A stretch of DNA of 64,000 nucleotides from Tamarix chinensis (taxonomy: Eukaryota; Streptophyta; Magnoliopsida; Caryophyllales; Tamaricaceae), in contig CM060171.1 of assembly GCA_030549775.1 (NCBI GenBank), positions 145,534,859 to 145,598,858 of the forward strand, in the 5' to 3' direction. Below the pieces are notes generated by a model, which ran no database searches, was not told the origin of the DNA, and saw only the letters and a program-made list of their open reading frames with translations. Both the position numbers and the translations under genes were made by a program. The stretch's first letter is position 1. The number at the start of each line of letters is the position of its first letter. Positions 47,399-61,715 of the stretch are shown here, piece by piece.

Positions 47399-49197
47399 TG
47401 TGTAACACCTCTAATTTTCTTAATAATATTTTTTTAAGACAATGTGGAAACTATAAAATTAAATTGGAGTATGTTACCACTGCATAAAATATTATAGAGG
47501 CGTGATCATCCTTGTAACTTATGTTTGATGCAAGGTTAAAACGTTTATAAAACCATGCAAGAGAGAGAGAGAGAGATGTCATGAAATTATATACAAAAAT
47601 AGAGCCAAGAGTTTATCAATCAAAAAATATACAGTGCACCAAAGTAGTGGGAAAAGTCTACTATACCGATTAGCCTAAAAAATCTTCCCCAAACAATGAC
47701 CACAAAGGGTTTTGTATGAATTTGATCAGACTTGCAAAACATCATCTATTCTCTAGACAAAAGTCAGACCAACTCATTTACAATGTAAGGTAATATTAGT
47801 ACAATGAAGTAGCAGGATGATAAGTGTACCTTGTAACATTAAAAGGACATGCTACACATCAATGTCATACTAATTATGGCATAACAAGCATGTTTAAATA
47901 CATAATCATGGAATAATAACAAATATGCCATATAATTTCATACATCTCTGATATGAGTAAGCCATGTTATCATTGTTTCAATATGTGATTATATAATTTA
48001 ATTGTTTAAGATATTTGAATGACACACCAAATCCTCCACCATGAACGGAAGTAACAACAACAACACAAGGGCACATTAGTTCCTTAACATGGACAATAAC
48101 CTCTACCAATTGTAACTTGATAGGGCACCAACCCCAATATGGATGTTTGTAGGCGATCACACCAAACAAAAACATAGACATACCCTCTACATGCTACAAT
48201 CTTATAGAGCATCGATCTCCATATGTGTGTTTGTAGTTGATAACACCAAATACAACATGAGCATATCTTTTATTGACCCAACCCAATTATCCTAATATGT
48301 GTGTTTGTAGGTGATAACACCAAACTTAAGGCAATTCAAACCTTCCAAAATGGGTGTTTCGGCGATGACACCAAGCACAATTAATCATGGCCTCCCTCTA
48401 TAAGCCACAATTTTGTACAGCATTGATGCCATGATAGCCTTTTTCGGTATTATTCCTCTCCCTACCACAACTTGGTAGAATGGAGGGGTATTGAGGGAAA
48501 AGAAATGTAAATACCATAAGATAATAAACCTACTAACTTCCGATTAGTCACTCCGAGAGTTGGAGAAGAAAGCTTAAACAAAATCTTATTTGTCAAGGTT
48601 AGTATTTTATAGTGATAATACAAAACACAATCTAAGGCTACAAGCCACACATGCAAACCATTTTTAATATTTCTCTAGGCTTAATTATTCAAGGCTAATA
48701 ATCATGAATTCATGATTCAATGTCAAATTCTAATGTCAAAACTAGGTCAACCTTTGAAGTTAAACCCTAAAAATATATTTAAAAAAATCCTAAGAGGACC
48801 AAAAAGTTGGTTCCAAGAACCATTAGAATAGTTTAGGACCCACAACAAAACAAAACATAATCAGATCAGGCAAATTAGATGATCGGTGAACTAGTTGGTT
48901 GGTTAAGCCTTTACCCGGGTCAACTATTGTAGGGTCAAAAGCAATTAAAATAAGTTAAACTTAACCAATTAATTGGTTTTGTCCATACCAATTGACTTAT
49001 TTATCTGGACGAAACACAGTTATAAGCATACAATTATATCTGATTAAATTATATCTTAACCAAACATTCTTAGCATGCTTCTATACTGTTAATTTCATGT
49101 AACACATGTCTATCACAATAAAACTCATGAAATTGTGCTCTTAATTTAACGTCGAAGCAACAACCAACATTTTAATTTCACTAGTTAACTAGTAAGC
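47399..49197 (-). mobile_element. Probable LTR-derived fragment with tandem array
   Basis: Starts GTGTAACACCTC at 47400, followed by a stretch resembling the other LTRs (GTATGTTACCACTGC). It contains a loose tandem array at about 48000-48400, where GTTTGTAGGTGATAACACC and variants recur at 76-80-base steps. It ends where another LTR starts at 49198. The right boundary is not certain. Confidence 0.4.
48000..48400. repeat. Diverged tandem repeat of about 78 bp
   Basis: GTTTGTAGGCGATCACACC, GTTTGTAGTTGATAACACC, GTTTGTAGGTGATAACACC and a degraded copy begin near 48148, 48228, 48304 and 48355. Confidence 0.7.
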
Positions 49198-52100
49198 TGT
49201 AACAGCCGCAATATTCACCCCTAAAAAAATTTGTTTAAAGGATTAATTGCGAAAGATAAAATAAAAAATATGGAATTTTACTACCACACCTAACACAAGA
49301 TATAAGTTTATCATCTATCTCATGCTAAAATCTGTCAAACTAAAATTTAAACAATATCTATATGATGAGGATAAATTCCCACAAGAAGATATCCAATGGC
49401 ATATGACAAGTGAATGATTTAATGGAATAAAATCATTGTCGATCAAATCAGTGAAAGAGTTGTGAAATAACCCTAGATTTTAAAAGCTTAGTAAAGTAAT
49501 AGGGAATTAAAATTTGATTATAACACCATTAAAATGTTAATACAACATTTGAAAATTTTTCAAAATTAAATACAGCTAAATAAAGACAAATATCTGAAGG
49601 ATAAAACTCCGGGTTGCCTACTCTCTTAAAGCCAATCCTTCAAATCACCAATAATTTTTGATCTCAAGCCTGTAAAGGAGGTTTTCTCCCCACCATTAAT
49701 GGATCATCACAGAACCCATCCAACTAAAGTAGTATTAGTATGGACCCAATATTGAGTAAATCATAACTATCTAACTCATGAGAGGAAACATAATACACAT
49801 AAGACATGATAATCTTTAGCTTATACTACTCATGCTCAATTATACATGTGATACATACGATAAAGCATGTGATCATAGATTCATGCTTATAAATATATGA
49901 CTAGACATGAAAACACATAGGGTACAAGTATATAAGGAATCATGAACGCATGTTGAGTAACATAAATACCCTAGAAGATAGCATTTTGCACATAAGGCTC
50001 ACATGCGGTTTAAATAATAGATCATGTGATAAATAGATACAAACATGTGTCATATAGTAACACTATTGTAAGGACGATAACTAAAATACATGCAAAGGAT
50101 AATAAAATATAAAGCCTATAAAATAGACAAGAATAATGAATTATTGTATTCCATTGGTGTTATCACATCCATTTGATTATTTTTAATTTGAGGATGGAGA
50201 CTTAATGAAATTGTAATAACTAATCTAGTACTCAAACGGTATTAACCCTAGCTAGGCCACTTAGAAACGTAATCAGATCACCAATAAATAGAACATCTAA
50301 TCACTTAAGTATGCATACCCTCTATAGGATCAAAATATATCGAGACAACTATGAAGTAGTAGAGGGTCCTCCGGACCTCGTAAGACACCTGTGATCATAG
50401 AAGAGAAAAACACTGAAATGATACCAAGTGAATACCAAACCTAACTCGGATAGCTACCTCGAGTGGTATAATTCCCAACTCAAGATCTTTCGCTTTAAGT
50501 GATTAATGTTTTATTTAAAGATTTAACCAATCATAAATTAAGCACACATAATAACACTTAAATCACTTCCATCAATACAATGAATTTTTATTAATATATC
50601 CATTCCAAGTAGCATTCAAGTCGATCAATTTCAAGTGGCATTAAAGATGATCCATTCTAAGTGATATTAAAGCCAAATCAATACAAGTGACATTAAAGCT
50701 GATCGATTTCAGGTGGTATTAAAGCCAAATAATTCCAAGGCATAAAATATAGCATTAGTTATCATACAATTTCAATCCATACTTAATCAAGGATACAGTT
50801 TTCTAAACCAATTACAATTTAGACACATTAGAACTTACTCTAAAATCACCACACATTTCATAATTTGTTGAACATGTTGATCATGTAATCATGCTCAACT
50901 CTTCACATATTCAAACATATACAATATTCAAGAGGCATACTAATATATGTTTGTATTGAAGTTATAAAATCATACATACATAGAATTACCACACAAAATT
51001 ATAATATACGATTGATATACTTTAATAATCATAAAGCATACACATCACCTTCCACTTCAAGAAGACGTACATCCCAGATTCCGCCATGAGTAAAGGTTAG
51101 TAACGAGTTAACTAAATCTGAAGCTAGTTAAGCAAATTGAGAAAGAGAGAGATATCGAGAGATTGATAATCAACGACAATATTTTTCTAGATCACCGATA
51201 GAAATCGTAAGATTAGGCTAGAAACTACCTTATCGATCGACAATTCAATTATTACAATTTAAGCAACAAAGAAAAACACAAACAATCTTTCTTTAAAAAA
51301 CGTGTCCAAAATCTAAAACTCGAGAGTGTAGCTCTATTAAGATTTAAAATTAAATATTAACCAAATCGGGGTTCAACACATATCACTTAGAGCATTTTAA
51401 ATTAATTTGAAAAACTGGAGAAAGGATAATAGAGTACAAGTTAATTTTATCAAAAAATGGCTTACTAAATAGGTTTTACAACAAAAAAAAAAAACAAACA
51501 AATAATTTTCAAATAACTAATTGACGCCGATAAGATAAAATTTTAATTCAAATAGTTTTAAATTAAAGCTAGTAATCTACTAGGTGAAAAATATCTCCGA
51601 AAATTAGGGTTTCTAAACCCGAACTGCAAACCAAATAATTAACTCCTATTACCTCAAATTGATAGCTTAACAATAAAATTAAACTAATTTTAATCAAACC
51701 TAGATAATCAATTTCAACAATATAATCTTACGAGTAGCCAATTTAAGATAATCATTTTTTAACATTAGGGTTTTAAAGTCTAAGGCACAAACTTGGACAA
51801 TTCGAATCAATTAATTTCAATTGAAAGTGTCATAATGTAATTAGATCTATTTCAATATTTATATAAATTCAATTTTAGAAAATTAACTATATAAATGACA
51901 AATTTTAGAATTTCATTTGAAATCTAGGGTTTTAAGCCCAAAAATACAATTTGATTAAATTTTATTAATTTATTTAAATTGAATGTTTAGAAATATAATT
52001 AGAAATATTTTATAATATATTATATAATTAATTGATCAAAACTAATAAAAGATATACCCAAGGTCACACACTTAAGGTTTTTGAGTCAGAGATGCTAATT

Positions 52101-52293
52101 TGGTCAATTCTCGTTAAGATATTTAAATTGACGGTTCAGGATTATAATTAAATGTATTCTAATATAAATTATGTAATTAATTGAATAAAATTATATAATA
52201 TAAATAATGGGGTTATGAAAATAACATTCAAGATAAATGAACCCAAAATAATAATAAAATAATATAAAAAATAAAAACCTACAAACCATGGCT
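49198..52293 (-). mobile_element. Truncated long LTR, inverted relative to the next one
   Basis: Read on the minus strand, its end is GGGGTGAATATTGCGGCTGTTACA-like (at 49198). It matches the 3' part of the plus-strand LTR 52294-57157. Shared pieces are GATAGA...CATACTAGATGC near the end, the TCGGACCTCGTAAGAC-type segment (50374 versus 55820), the short tandem units with GCATTAAAG (50640-50745 versus 55485-55600) and TAAAACCCTAGATTTCAAAT. It stops at 52293 without its own 5' end. Confidence 0.65.
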
Positions 52294-55200
52294 TGTAATA
52301 CCCCGTATTTTTAAAATTTAATTTATAAAGCTTAATTATTTTATTAGCACAATTTGATAGAAATATGTAATTATTTTAATTTCAATTCATTTTCTAAATT
52401 TATCAACGATTTCGACTTTATATTTGAATTTAATTAATTATTGTCGTTGCGAATCATTCTAGATAAATTCGTTCACAACTGTAATTTTATTATATTCATA
52501 TGATTTTGATTTTTGGTTGAAAATATGTATTTTTTTCTTTTTTGTATTTTAATTTTTAATATTTTAGATTTGTTTTCGATTATAACTTCGTTGTGCGATT
52601 ACGACTTTGTTTGGAGTTATATTTCCTTAACGAGATAAATTATTTAAATTATAAAATTTCCTTTAAAATTATAAAATTATTTTGATGATTTTATTTGTAG
52701 AAAATATTTTCGACTATGAAATTTTTTAAATTAAATTATATTTTCGTAACTTATTTATCATTTTCTTTCAAAAATTAATTTTCTTGTGTTTTAGCCTTTC
52801 TAGAATATACCCTCTTGAAGACCATTTTTGGAAATTATTGAGATTAGTTCTGTTCTCTTAGAATTTGATTTAAATATTTTCTCGTATAGTTTTAAATATT
52901 TTTCGAGGTCTTATAATGTATTTTCGTAAATATTATAAATCTTTGCGCTCGTTGGTAATTTATTCCAAAATTCTTTATATAACTCTTATATCGATTTTAT
53001 ACCTTCAAATCCTAACAAAATAATTTTTGTTATATGAATTTTAGATAAATCATCTATTAATATTTTTTTAGATTCAATTGTATATTTGTGCTTGTAAAAA
53101 AAACGATTGGCCTTCTTCCTCTTCCCTTTTCTCTCTTCTTCTCTCCCTCTTTTATTTTCTCCTTCTCCCCATCAGGTTCCCTTTGTAGTCTGCACCAAAC
53201 CCCTGCCCTCACCTTCTTCCTTGCTCCTCCATCCCTCAACACAACCAGCCACGACTGTCGGCCACCACCACGACGACAAATCCACTGCTGCAACTCCCTC
53301 CATTTTCGACATCGCCATCCATCGCAGCAACAATAGCGAACAATAGCGATGGCGCCACCGTACGATCATCGCTGATGTCACCCGATCGCCAGCAAGAGGT
53401 CATTTCCCTCCGATAAAGTTCCACCGACCTTCAATCGCTCCGATTCAATGCATTCCGTTCGGTATAAATTATCCCAAACTCTAACTTTTATTTTGATTAA
53501 TTTGGTATGAATTAGCTTATGATAAGCTAACTTGGTTGTTTAATTATGTATGTATATATATATATATGTTGTATGATTGATTTAGAGTAATTGATTGTAG
53601 TGTATATGGTTGATTTGTGAAAATTAAGATTTTTGACCCGATTATGTTTGGATTTTGCGGATTCGTTTGATTAATAATTTTTTGATAAATTGATTATACA
53701 ATATGCTGTAAAATGTATCTTATTTCATATTGAATTCATCAATTTAAAAAAATTATGCAAAATTAATCACAATTGGATTTCAAGGTCAAAATCTATGTGT
53801 GATGAAATTGAATTGCATAATAGAGTTTTTTCACTCAATTGATTTTACAATATGCTTTAAAATATATCTAATTTTTTGTTGGAAGTGTCAATTTGAAAAA
53901 ATTATGTGAAGTTATTGAAATTGGATGTTTAGGTCAAAACTCTTGCGGATCTAAACTAGATTGTGTAATCGAGTTATTTTATTCAATTTATTATATAATT
54001 TACATTAGAATACGTTTAATTACAATTCCAAACCGTCAATTTATATATTTTAGTAAGAATTGGCTAGATATGTATTTCGGGCTCAAAAACCCTAATTGTG
54101 CTAAATTGGGTATTTCTTTTATTGGTTTTGATCAATTGATTAGATAATATATTATAAAATATGTCTAATTGCTTTTATAAAAATTCAATTTAAATAAATT
54201 AATAAAATTTAATTGAATTGTATTTTTTCGTCTAAAACCCTAGATTTCAAATGAAATTATGAAATTAGTCAATTATATAGTTGTTTTTCTAAAATTAAAT
54301 TTATATAAATAGTTAAAATGAACCTAATTGCATTCTAACACCTTCAATTAGAATTAATTAATTAAAATTATATGATTTTGTGTTTGGAGCTTTGAAACTC
54401 TAATTTTGGGAAACAATTATTTTAAATTAACTTCTTGGAAGATTATTTTTTTGAAATTGTTCATATAGATTTATTTAAAATTAGTTTAATTGTACTCTTA
54501 AAATATCAGTTTGAGATAATCAAAGTTAATTAGTTAGGTTGCAGTTCGGGCTTAAAAACCCTAATTTTCGGAGATGGTTTTATAAAAATAATTTGCTTAT
54601 GTTTCTCTCACCTAGTAGATTACTAGTTTTGATTTTAAATCATTTTAATTGTATTTTTATATTACCGGTTTGGATTTGTTACCTAAAAATGGTTGGTTTG
54701 TATCTTTGGTTGTGAAACCTAGTTAATATGTCATTTTCAACAAAGCTAACTTATAATCTATTATCCTTTCTCCGACATTCCAAATCAATTTGAAATCCCC
54801 ATAGCGATATGTGTTGAATCTAATTTGGTTAATATATAATTTTAAATCTTAATAGAGTTGTGCTTGTGAGTCTTATGTTTTGGATACATTTTCTAAGAAA
54901 GATCATTTGTGTCTCCATGTGTTGATTGAATTATTACTCGATAAGGTAGTTTCTAACCTAATTTTTCAATTTCTATCGATGATCTAGGAAAAATTTCTTG
55001 TTGATTATCGAGCTCTCGATAACTCTCTCTCTCTCTTTCTCAATTTGCTTAGCTAGCTTCAGATTTAGGTAAGTCATTACTTACCTTTACTTATGGCAGA
55101 ATTTAATATGTATGTATGCTTGGAATGGAAGGTGATAAGTATGCTTATTAATTATTTAATTATGGCATGCATATGTTGTGTTCTTGTGTGGTAATTGTAT

Positions 55201-57157
55201 GTATATATGAGTTTATAGCTTCAATGCAAACATATGTTAGTATGCCTCTTGAATATTGTATGTGTTCAAGCATGTGAAGGGTTGAGTATGATTATGTGGT
55301 TAATATGTCCAACTAATTATAAAATATTTGGGGATTTTAGAGTATGTTCTAATGTATCTAAATTGTAATCGGTTTAGAAAACCGTATACGTGGTTGAGTA
55401 TGGATTGAAATTGTATGATACCTCATGTTGTATTTTATGCCATGGGATTATTCGGCTAACAATACTTGAAATTATTTGATCTTAATGTCACATGAATTGG
55501 TTTAGCTTTAATACTCCCAAAATCGATCGACTTTAATGCCACTTGAATTCGGCTTTAATGCCGCTTGAAATTAATTTCCTTTAATGCCACTTGGAATTGA
55601 TATAATATTGGAAATTCATCGTGTTGATGGAAGTGAGTTAAATGCTGTTATATGGGCCTCATCTATGATTGTTTGAACCTTTTAATAAAATATTAATCAC
55701 TTAAAGTGAAAGATATTGAGTTAAAACTTGTACCACTCGGGGTAGCTATCTAAGTTAGGTTTGGTATTCACTTGGTACCATTCTGTGTTTTTTTTTCTTT
55801 TATGATCCCGAGTGCCTTACGAGGTCCAAAGAGACCCTTTTCTACTCTATAGGTGTCTCGATATATTTCGACCATATAGGGGGTATGCATACTTAAGTGA
55901 TTATGTGTCCTATTTATTGGTGGTCTGGTTACGTTTTTGGGTAGGCCATCTAGGGCTAGTATCATTCAAGTATTAGATTACTTGTTACAATCTATTTGTG
56001 TCTCCATCCTCAAGATAATAATCAAATGGTTGTGATCATGATAATGAAATATAATAATGAATTATTCTCGCTTACTCATGAACTTTATGTTTCTTTTTCG
56101 TATACATGTCTTTTGGTTGTCTCCCTTACAATAGTGATACTATATGACACATGTTCGTACCCAATTATCACATGAACTATTATTTAAATCGCAAGTGGGT
56201 TTTATGTGTAGAATACTATCTTTTAAGGTAGTGTGTGTTACTCAACATGCGATCGTGATTTCTTATATGCTTGTACCCTATGTGTTGTCGTCATGTATTT
56301 ATAAGCATGAATCCGTGACCATATGTTTTATTTTATATATCACATGTAAATTGAGCATGAGTTATTGTATGAGTAGAATTGTGTATGTATCACATATAGT
56401 TGAGCATGAGTTGTTGTATGAGTGGAATAATATATGTATTATATGTATAATTGAGCATTAGTATTGTAAGTTATAGATTATGATATCCTATGTATATCAT
56501 GTTTCCTCCTATGAGTTAGGTAGTCGTGATTTACTCAGTACTGCACCCGTACTGATACTATCTTAGTTGAATGGATCATGCGGCAATCCACTGATGGTGG
56601 GAAGCAGACTTCTTATGCAGGCTTGAGATTGGATATTATTGTTGGGTTGAAGGCTTGGCTTTGAGAGAGTAGGAAACCCGGATTCATATCCGATTGGCCG
56701 TCGTTCGGTGTGCAGGCTAGTGCAATTGTGCGATAAAAGTGATAGGGGCGATAGATTTGTCCTTATTAATCTGTATTTATTTTTGGAAGTTTTCAAGTGT
56801 TTTGTTAAAATTTCAAAGGTGTTGTAATTAAATTTTAATTTTTTATAACTTTGATAAGCTTTTAAAATTCAGGTTTATTTCACAGGTTTCCGTTGATTTA
56901 TTCAACGATGCTTTTGTTCAGTGAAATTGTTCACTTACCATCTGCTAATGGATATATCCTTGTGGGAGTTTATTGTCATGGCAACAATGTTGTTTGAATT
57001 TTTGTTTGATGGGCTTTAGCCTTGCATCTAGTATGAGATAGATTGTGGATATTTATCTTGTGTTAGGGGTGGCATTAACATTCTTCAAATTCTATTTTAA
57101 TTTCCGCATTATTCTTTTAAGCAAAAATTTTTAGGAGTGAATTTTGGGGGTGTTATA
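52294..57157 (+). mobile_element. Solo LTR of a long-LTR gypsy-like element (4.86 kb)
   Basis: Starts TGTAATACCCCG and ends TTTTGGGGGTGTTATA. Flanking 5-mers TGGCT and TTGCT differ at one base, so an aged target duplication is likely. There are no internal genes. It contains a CT tract at 55023-55040, GCTTTAATGCCACTTGAA-type short tandem units at 55485-55600 and a TCAGTAC...GTACTGA inverted repeat at 56526-56546. The C/T-rich, then G-rich part at 53100-53420 gives overlapping ORFs on both strands that are compositional. Confidence 0.75.
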
Positions 57158-57162
57158 TTGCT

Positions 57163-58989
57163 GGAATAATAATATGTCTTCAAGTAATAATAATATTTTA
57201 TAAACATATTTTATTTATGTCTGAAATAATAATGGTGTTGGATAATACATCTAATATGAAAGAAATTGACTTATATTAACAATTTTGGACATCCTTTATT
57301 TTAATAAATATATTTTTATAATATTTTTCATAGATTTGATTTTAATAAGATAAATAATTAATTATAAGAATTAATCATAACAATAATTAAAAATAATAAT
57401 AATAATAATTAACAAATAATATTTATAAGGATTCTTATTAATTATTATTCCAATATTTTTCATAATATGATATATTATTAAGAAATAATGTAAGTAATGT
57501 TAGCTCATAATAATAAGTAATTAAAATTAAAATTAATTGGTAGATTGATAATTAATAACAATAAAAGTTAATAGCAATGATAATAATAATTATTAAGAAT
57601 AATAATTCATATTTATAATAATTATTATCAATATTATCTAATATGATTTATAAATAATTAATATACATAATAATTATAATTATATTAATAATATTGTATA
57701 TTAGTATTTTCAATTAATATTAATAATAAATAAAATAATTACTTTTTTCTGTATTTAATAGTACTTAATAATAACTAATATTAATTTTAAAAATTATAAT
57801 ATTAATAATGAATATTAAAATATATATTTGTTATGAATAGTTCATAATATTAATATTAATTATTAATTATTTATATTAAGAACTAATATGGATAAGTTGT
57901 ATGAATAATTAATATTAATTTAAAGCAATAATAATATGACTAATAATGAATATGGATAATAATAATAATAATTGTTATGAATAATTAATATTTATTACAA
58001 ATAATATTAGTGAATAATACATAATAATTCATATATTGAATATGAATAATCAATAATAAAAATAAATAATTGTGATGAATTATTATTAATATTAATTATC
58101 ATTATTATTGTTCATGATATTAAATAAGTACCCATCAATCAATATTAATAATAATTATGATTTTATTACTGATAATTAATATAATTAACATTAATAGATA
58201 ATACTAAGAATGAATAATAATAAATAATATTGGATATGAATAATTGCTAATAATGTTCACTATCAATACCAACTAATAATTAATAATTATGAATAAATAT
58301 GTTTATAATAGTAATTAATTATTAATGTTATTATGAATATTAATTATCATGAAAATTGTTTAAATTAATATATAAATAATTATTAGTATTAATAGTAATA
58401 TTAATAATTATAAACATTAAATAATAATAAATATATTAATAATGTTGGTGGGTGGATATTATTAATAAATATGTAAGGATAATAATGTAATATAATTTAA
58501 ATATTTAATGAAAAATAGTAGGGTTGCACATAAAGTTATAATATGACTTAAGAGTATAAAAAATGATGTTGTAAAAATAATATAAAAAGGAAATGGTCTA
58601 AAATTCTTATAGAAGAATAATATGAATGGATAATAAGGAGTAAAACAAACACATTCATACCTGGATCTTTAGGTACTAATTTTCTTCATTTTACTCAATA
58701 TAATATTACATATTAACAAATACTTGATTTTCAATTTGAAAAAACAATCTAAAATATTAACAAAAAGGGAAATATTGATTATATAGTAATAAGGTTGTTT
58801 AATCTATTTTAGGAGCTATGTGCTAAACAAAAAAATGATTGTTAACGTATATTATATTATATTTCATAAGTTGATCACCTTATAATTATTTTCTTATAAA
58901 TTATGTCTTTTTCGGTATATGTTAAACAAATTAAGTATAAGTATAATAAGATCGAAAATATTTATTAGACAACATATCACAGAGTATAT
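57163..58989. repeat. Extremely AT-rich simple-sequence region
   Basis: Nearly continuous AATAATA/TTATTAAT text with few G or C. No coding region. It may be the remainder of the LTR interrupted at 52294, but this cannot be shown. Confidence 0.6.
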
Positions 58990-60430
58990 TAATATTATTT
59001 GACCACATCATTCACCCATTTCTAGGTGGATGCAGGAGGGTTCCTACTCCATCAAAGGGGACGGATCGAAATATGTACAGTAAGACCTTAAGATGCTCAG
59101 ATAGGCAGTTGTTTTCTGTGTTTGTGCACAACATTGCTAGGGATGTCGTGAGTTGGGAAATGCAGGAGGTGTTTGGAGCGGCTAGGAAGGTGGAGGATGT
59201 CTATATTAGCAAGAAGATTAGGCGAGGGACAAAATACTTGTTCGGTTTTGTGTGGTTTGGGAATGAAAGAGGGGCTATGGAAGCTGTATGAAAGTGCAAT
59301 GGGATGATGCTGTATGGAACAAAGATATACGTGAAAGAGGCAAGGTTCAGCAGGTATGGACAGGTGGTGAAGCATGCCTCAGTGGGGAGGAGTGGGGAGA
59401 TGAGCAGAGTAGTTTCCTCGAAATGGAATGATGCATGGAGAGACGGTAGGTCCTATGCGGCAGTTACCAAAGGAAAAGTTGACAGGAGGATTATCTAGGT
59501 GCAGGTTGACAAGGAGGAAGTCGAGTGGTTGGAGCGGAGCATTGTTGTGGAAGCTGAGCGGCCCATGTTGCCAGAGCTTGTAATACAACGACTGATGGCC
59601 TCCTGGAGGACCCTTTGCAAGGTAAGAGATCTTGGACATTTTAAATTTATTCTCATATTTGAATATGTGGAAGCTTCTCTTGCTGCATTGGAGGATGATA
59701 GTCTTCTGCGAGAAACTTTCAAAGTGGTAAGGGAGTGGAAGATGGGGGATGCATTATGCGTGAGAAGAACCTGGGTAGAAGTTAGAGGCCTCCAAGTTGT
59801 GGCATGGCAGGAGGCGGTTGTGAGGCATGTGATGATCCTGTGGGGGTCGGTGGGTTTGCTGGGAAGATGACAAGGACTTTGGTGACTCTATGGAGGCTAC
59901 CAGGGTGCTTGTGGACACACCAATAATGGAGGATATCAAAGAACAATTGGAGTTAAATGTTAATGATCAGAATTTAATGTTGTAGGTGCATGAGGTCGGG
60001 CAAGAGTGTAACCCTCGGCAAAAGCCGGTGGAACGCAAGAATCCCTGCCGGCCTTGCCTGTTGAACTTCGATGAGGAAGAGGAAATATCGAGGGAGGAGT
60101 CTACACACAGGGGGTACATGCAAGGGAGGTGAAGAGTCTTGTAGCATTTCAATGAAGGTGTTATGTCCGAGGGAGGAGGTGGCGTCGATCGGTGTGCAGT
60201 TGCTCTCTGGTACTAAGGTAGATGGATCAGTAGTATGGGGAAGGGAGAAGTGCACACAGTGGGGTGAGGAGGAATTATTGCAGGCGGTATTTGGCAGTGG
60301 ATCAGGGAAGGAGGAAGTCTTGTGTAAGCCTTGGGAAACGGAAGTACGACAATTGCACATGCATGAGAGTGGGATGGGAGATGGACAGGTGGAAGCCAAC
60401 ATCTAGAAAGTTAAAGTAGATGGGGTAGGG
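58990..60430 (+). pseudogene. Decayed LINE-type ORF1 (RRM plus DUF4283-like region)
   Basis: One frame from 59073 to 59867 reads through stops at about 59289 and 59496. It opens with an RNA-recognition motif: LFSVFVHNIARDVVSWEMQE, then KYLFGFVWFGNERGAMEAV and NGMMLYGTKIYVKEARFSRY. Next comes WRDGRSYAAVTKG and, near 59780, TWVEVRGLQVVAWQEAV, the W-x-E-x-x-G-x-x-x-x-x-W pattern of DUF4283 regions. After 59868 the reading continues in another frame (VTLWRLPGCL-like, poor). Plant L1-type LINEs carry such RRM-type ORF1 proteins. No endonuclease or reverse transcriptase is in the window. A host RRM gene is less likely because the stops are in frame. Confidence 0.55.
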
Positions 60431-61715
60431 GAGTTGTTTGGGTGTTGTACTGACAAGGAAAAAGTGGTGCAGCGTGAGGAGCCTGCGTTAGCTCCTTATG
60501 TTGTTGAGAGGGAAAAGGTCTTCGACATTCGAAAGTTCTGCGGCCCCTTCTGCCACAGTTTAGACAGGTCATGAGTTTGACTCTACAATCTCTATCTTGG
60601 TGACTACGGTCGCATCTTTTGCACGCAATTCTCCTCGAAGATCCTTGGCCTCTACTTCAATTTGCGGCGGATGTCTGTTACTTTCCGTTTGTAGCTAAAT
60701 TTTACTCCTCAAACTCTGGTCTTTGTGTTTCCGCTTCCTGAGAATGGCAACCCGCTCCTGGATTAAGGTGGCGGCGATGCAGGCGCACTCGTACAACATC
60801 GCTAAATCAGTGGAGGGCACTGCACCTAGCAGTCGACGAATACTAGAGTTCAATCCCTGCTCGAACCGGAACACCACTATTGACTCGTTGGCGGCGATAC
60901 CTGGGGAAAATTTGGGTGGCTTAGTGAAACGATCATGATATTGTCGAACCATCATCGATCCGCATGAACTTCTGAAGTTTGTCCCTCTTCAGATTCTCAA
61001 GATACAATCTAGAACAGAGAACGGTCTTGAATGCATCCCATGTAGCCGGGGGGTCTATTATAGGTACGATGCTCCACCCACCAGGCGTCTGCTATGCCCT
61101 TGAAGAAATTTGTTGCAATGCTGGACTGACGAACCGATGGACAATTCACCGCTTTTAGGGTACAGTCCATGTCTCGAATCCATTCTTCGAGGATTATCGG
61201 GTCCTTCTCGCCGGAGTAGGTAGGAGAGTGATGTTTGATGACCCTTTGAAGCTAATCTTCACCAGTGCCCTCAGCCAGATGAGGGGGCTAGTAATGGTGA
61301 TTAAACTCTAGAAAGTCTATGATGGCCTCCTCCAATCGTCCAAGGCGTTCATTCGTCGTCATCGGAAGTTATAACAGAACAAACGAGGTTAGAAACGAAC
61401 CAACTGGTTCAAAGCACACACAACTTCTATTTATCTCTCTTTTGAGAAACCCTAATCTATCCATATGTTTCTCACTATGGCCGGACTCTGAAATTTTTTT
61501 AACATTAGGACTAAAGCAGAAAACACTTTAAGTTCTGAACAAACTTGGTAAATCAAATTCATTTGAGACTGATATCAACACGTAGTATCAGCTTAAAAAG
61601 ATTAGAACCCAAAATTTTTTCGAAACACACTTCAAAATCTAATAAAAATTTTGTAAACAAATTTTATTTTTAAAAACGAGCGTGGCCAAAAGGACCAACC
61701 GCTCTGATACCAACT
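60431..61715 (-). pseudogene. Chromovirus-like gypsy gag with primer-binding site, decayed
   Basis: Minus strand from the LTR at 61716. The primer-binding site TTGGTATCAGAGC (61713-61701) matches the initiator-Met tRNA end and lies two bases from the LTR. Gag follows: SPTYSGEKDPIILEEWIRDM, SSIATNFFKGIADAWWVEH, then frame breaks, then YHDRFTKPPKFSPGIAANES with FRFEQGLNSSIRRLLGAV (60955-60695). Two zinc-knuckle-like motifs come next, CKRCDRSHQDRDC and CLNCGRRGRRTFEC (60623-60525); the second has lost its His. This is the gag of Tekay/Del-like chromoviruses. Pol is not in the window. Confidence 0.8.

Noticed and set aside
53057..53424. Overlapping ORFs on both strands
   Set aside because: C/T-rich and CAC-repeat composition in a solo LTR; no family match recognised.
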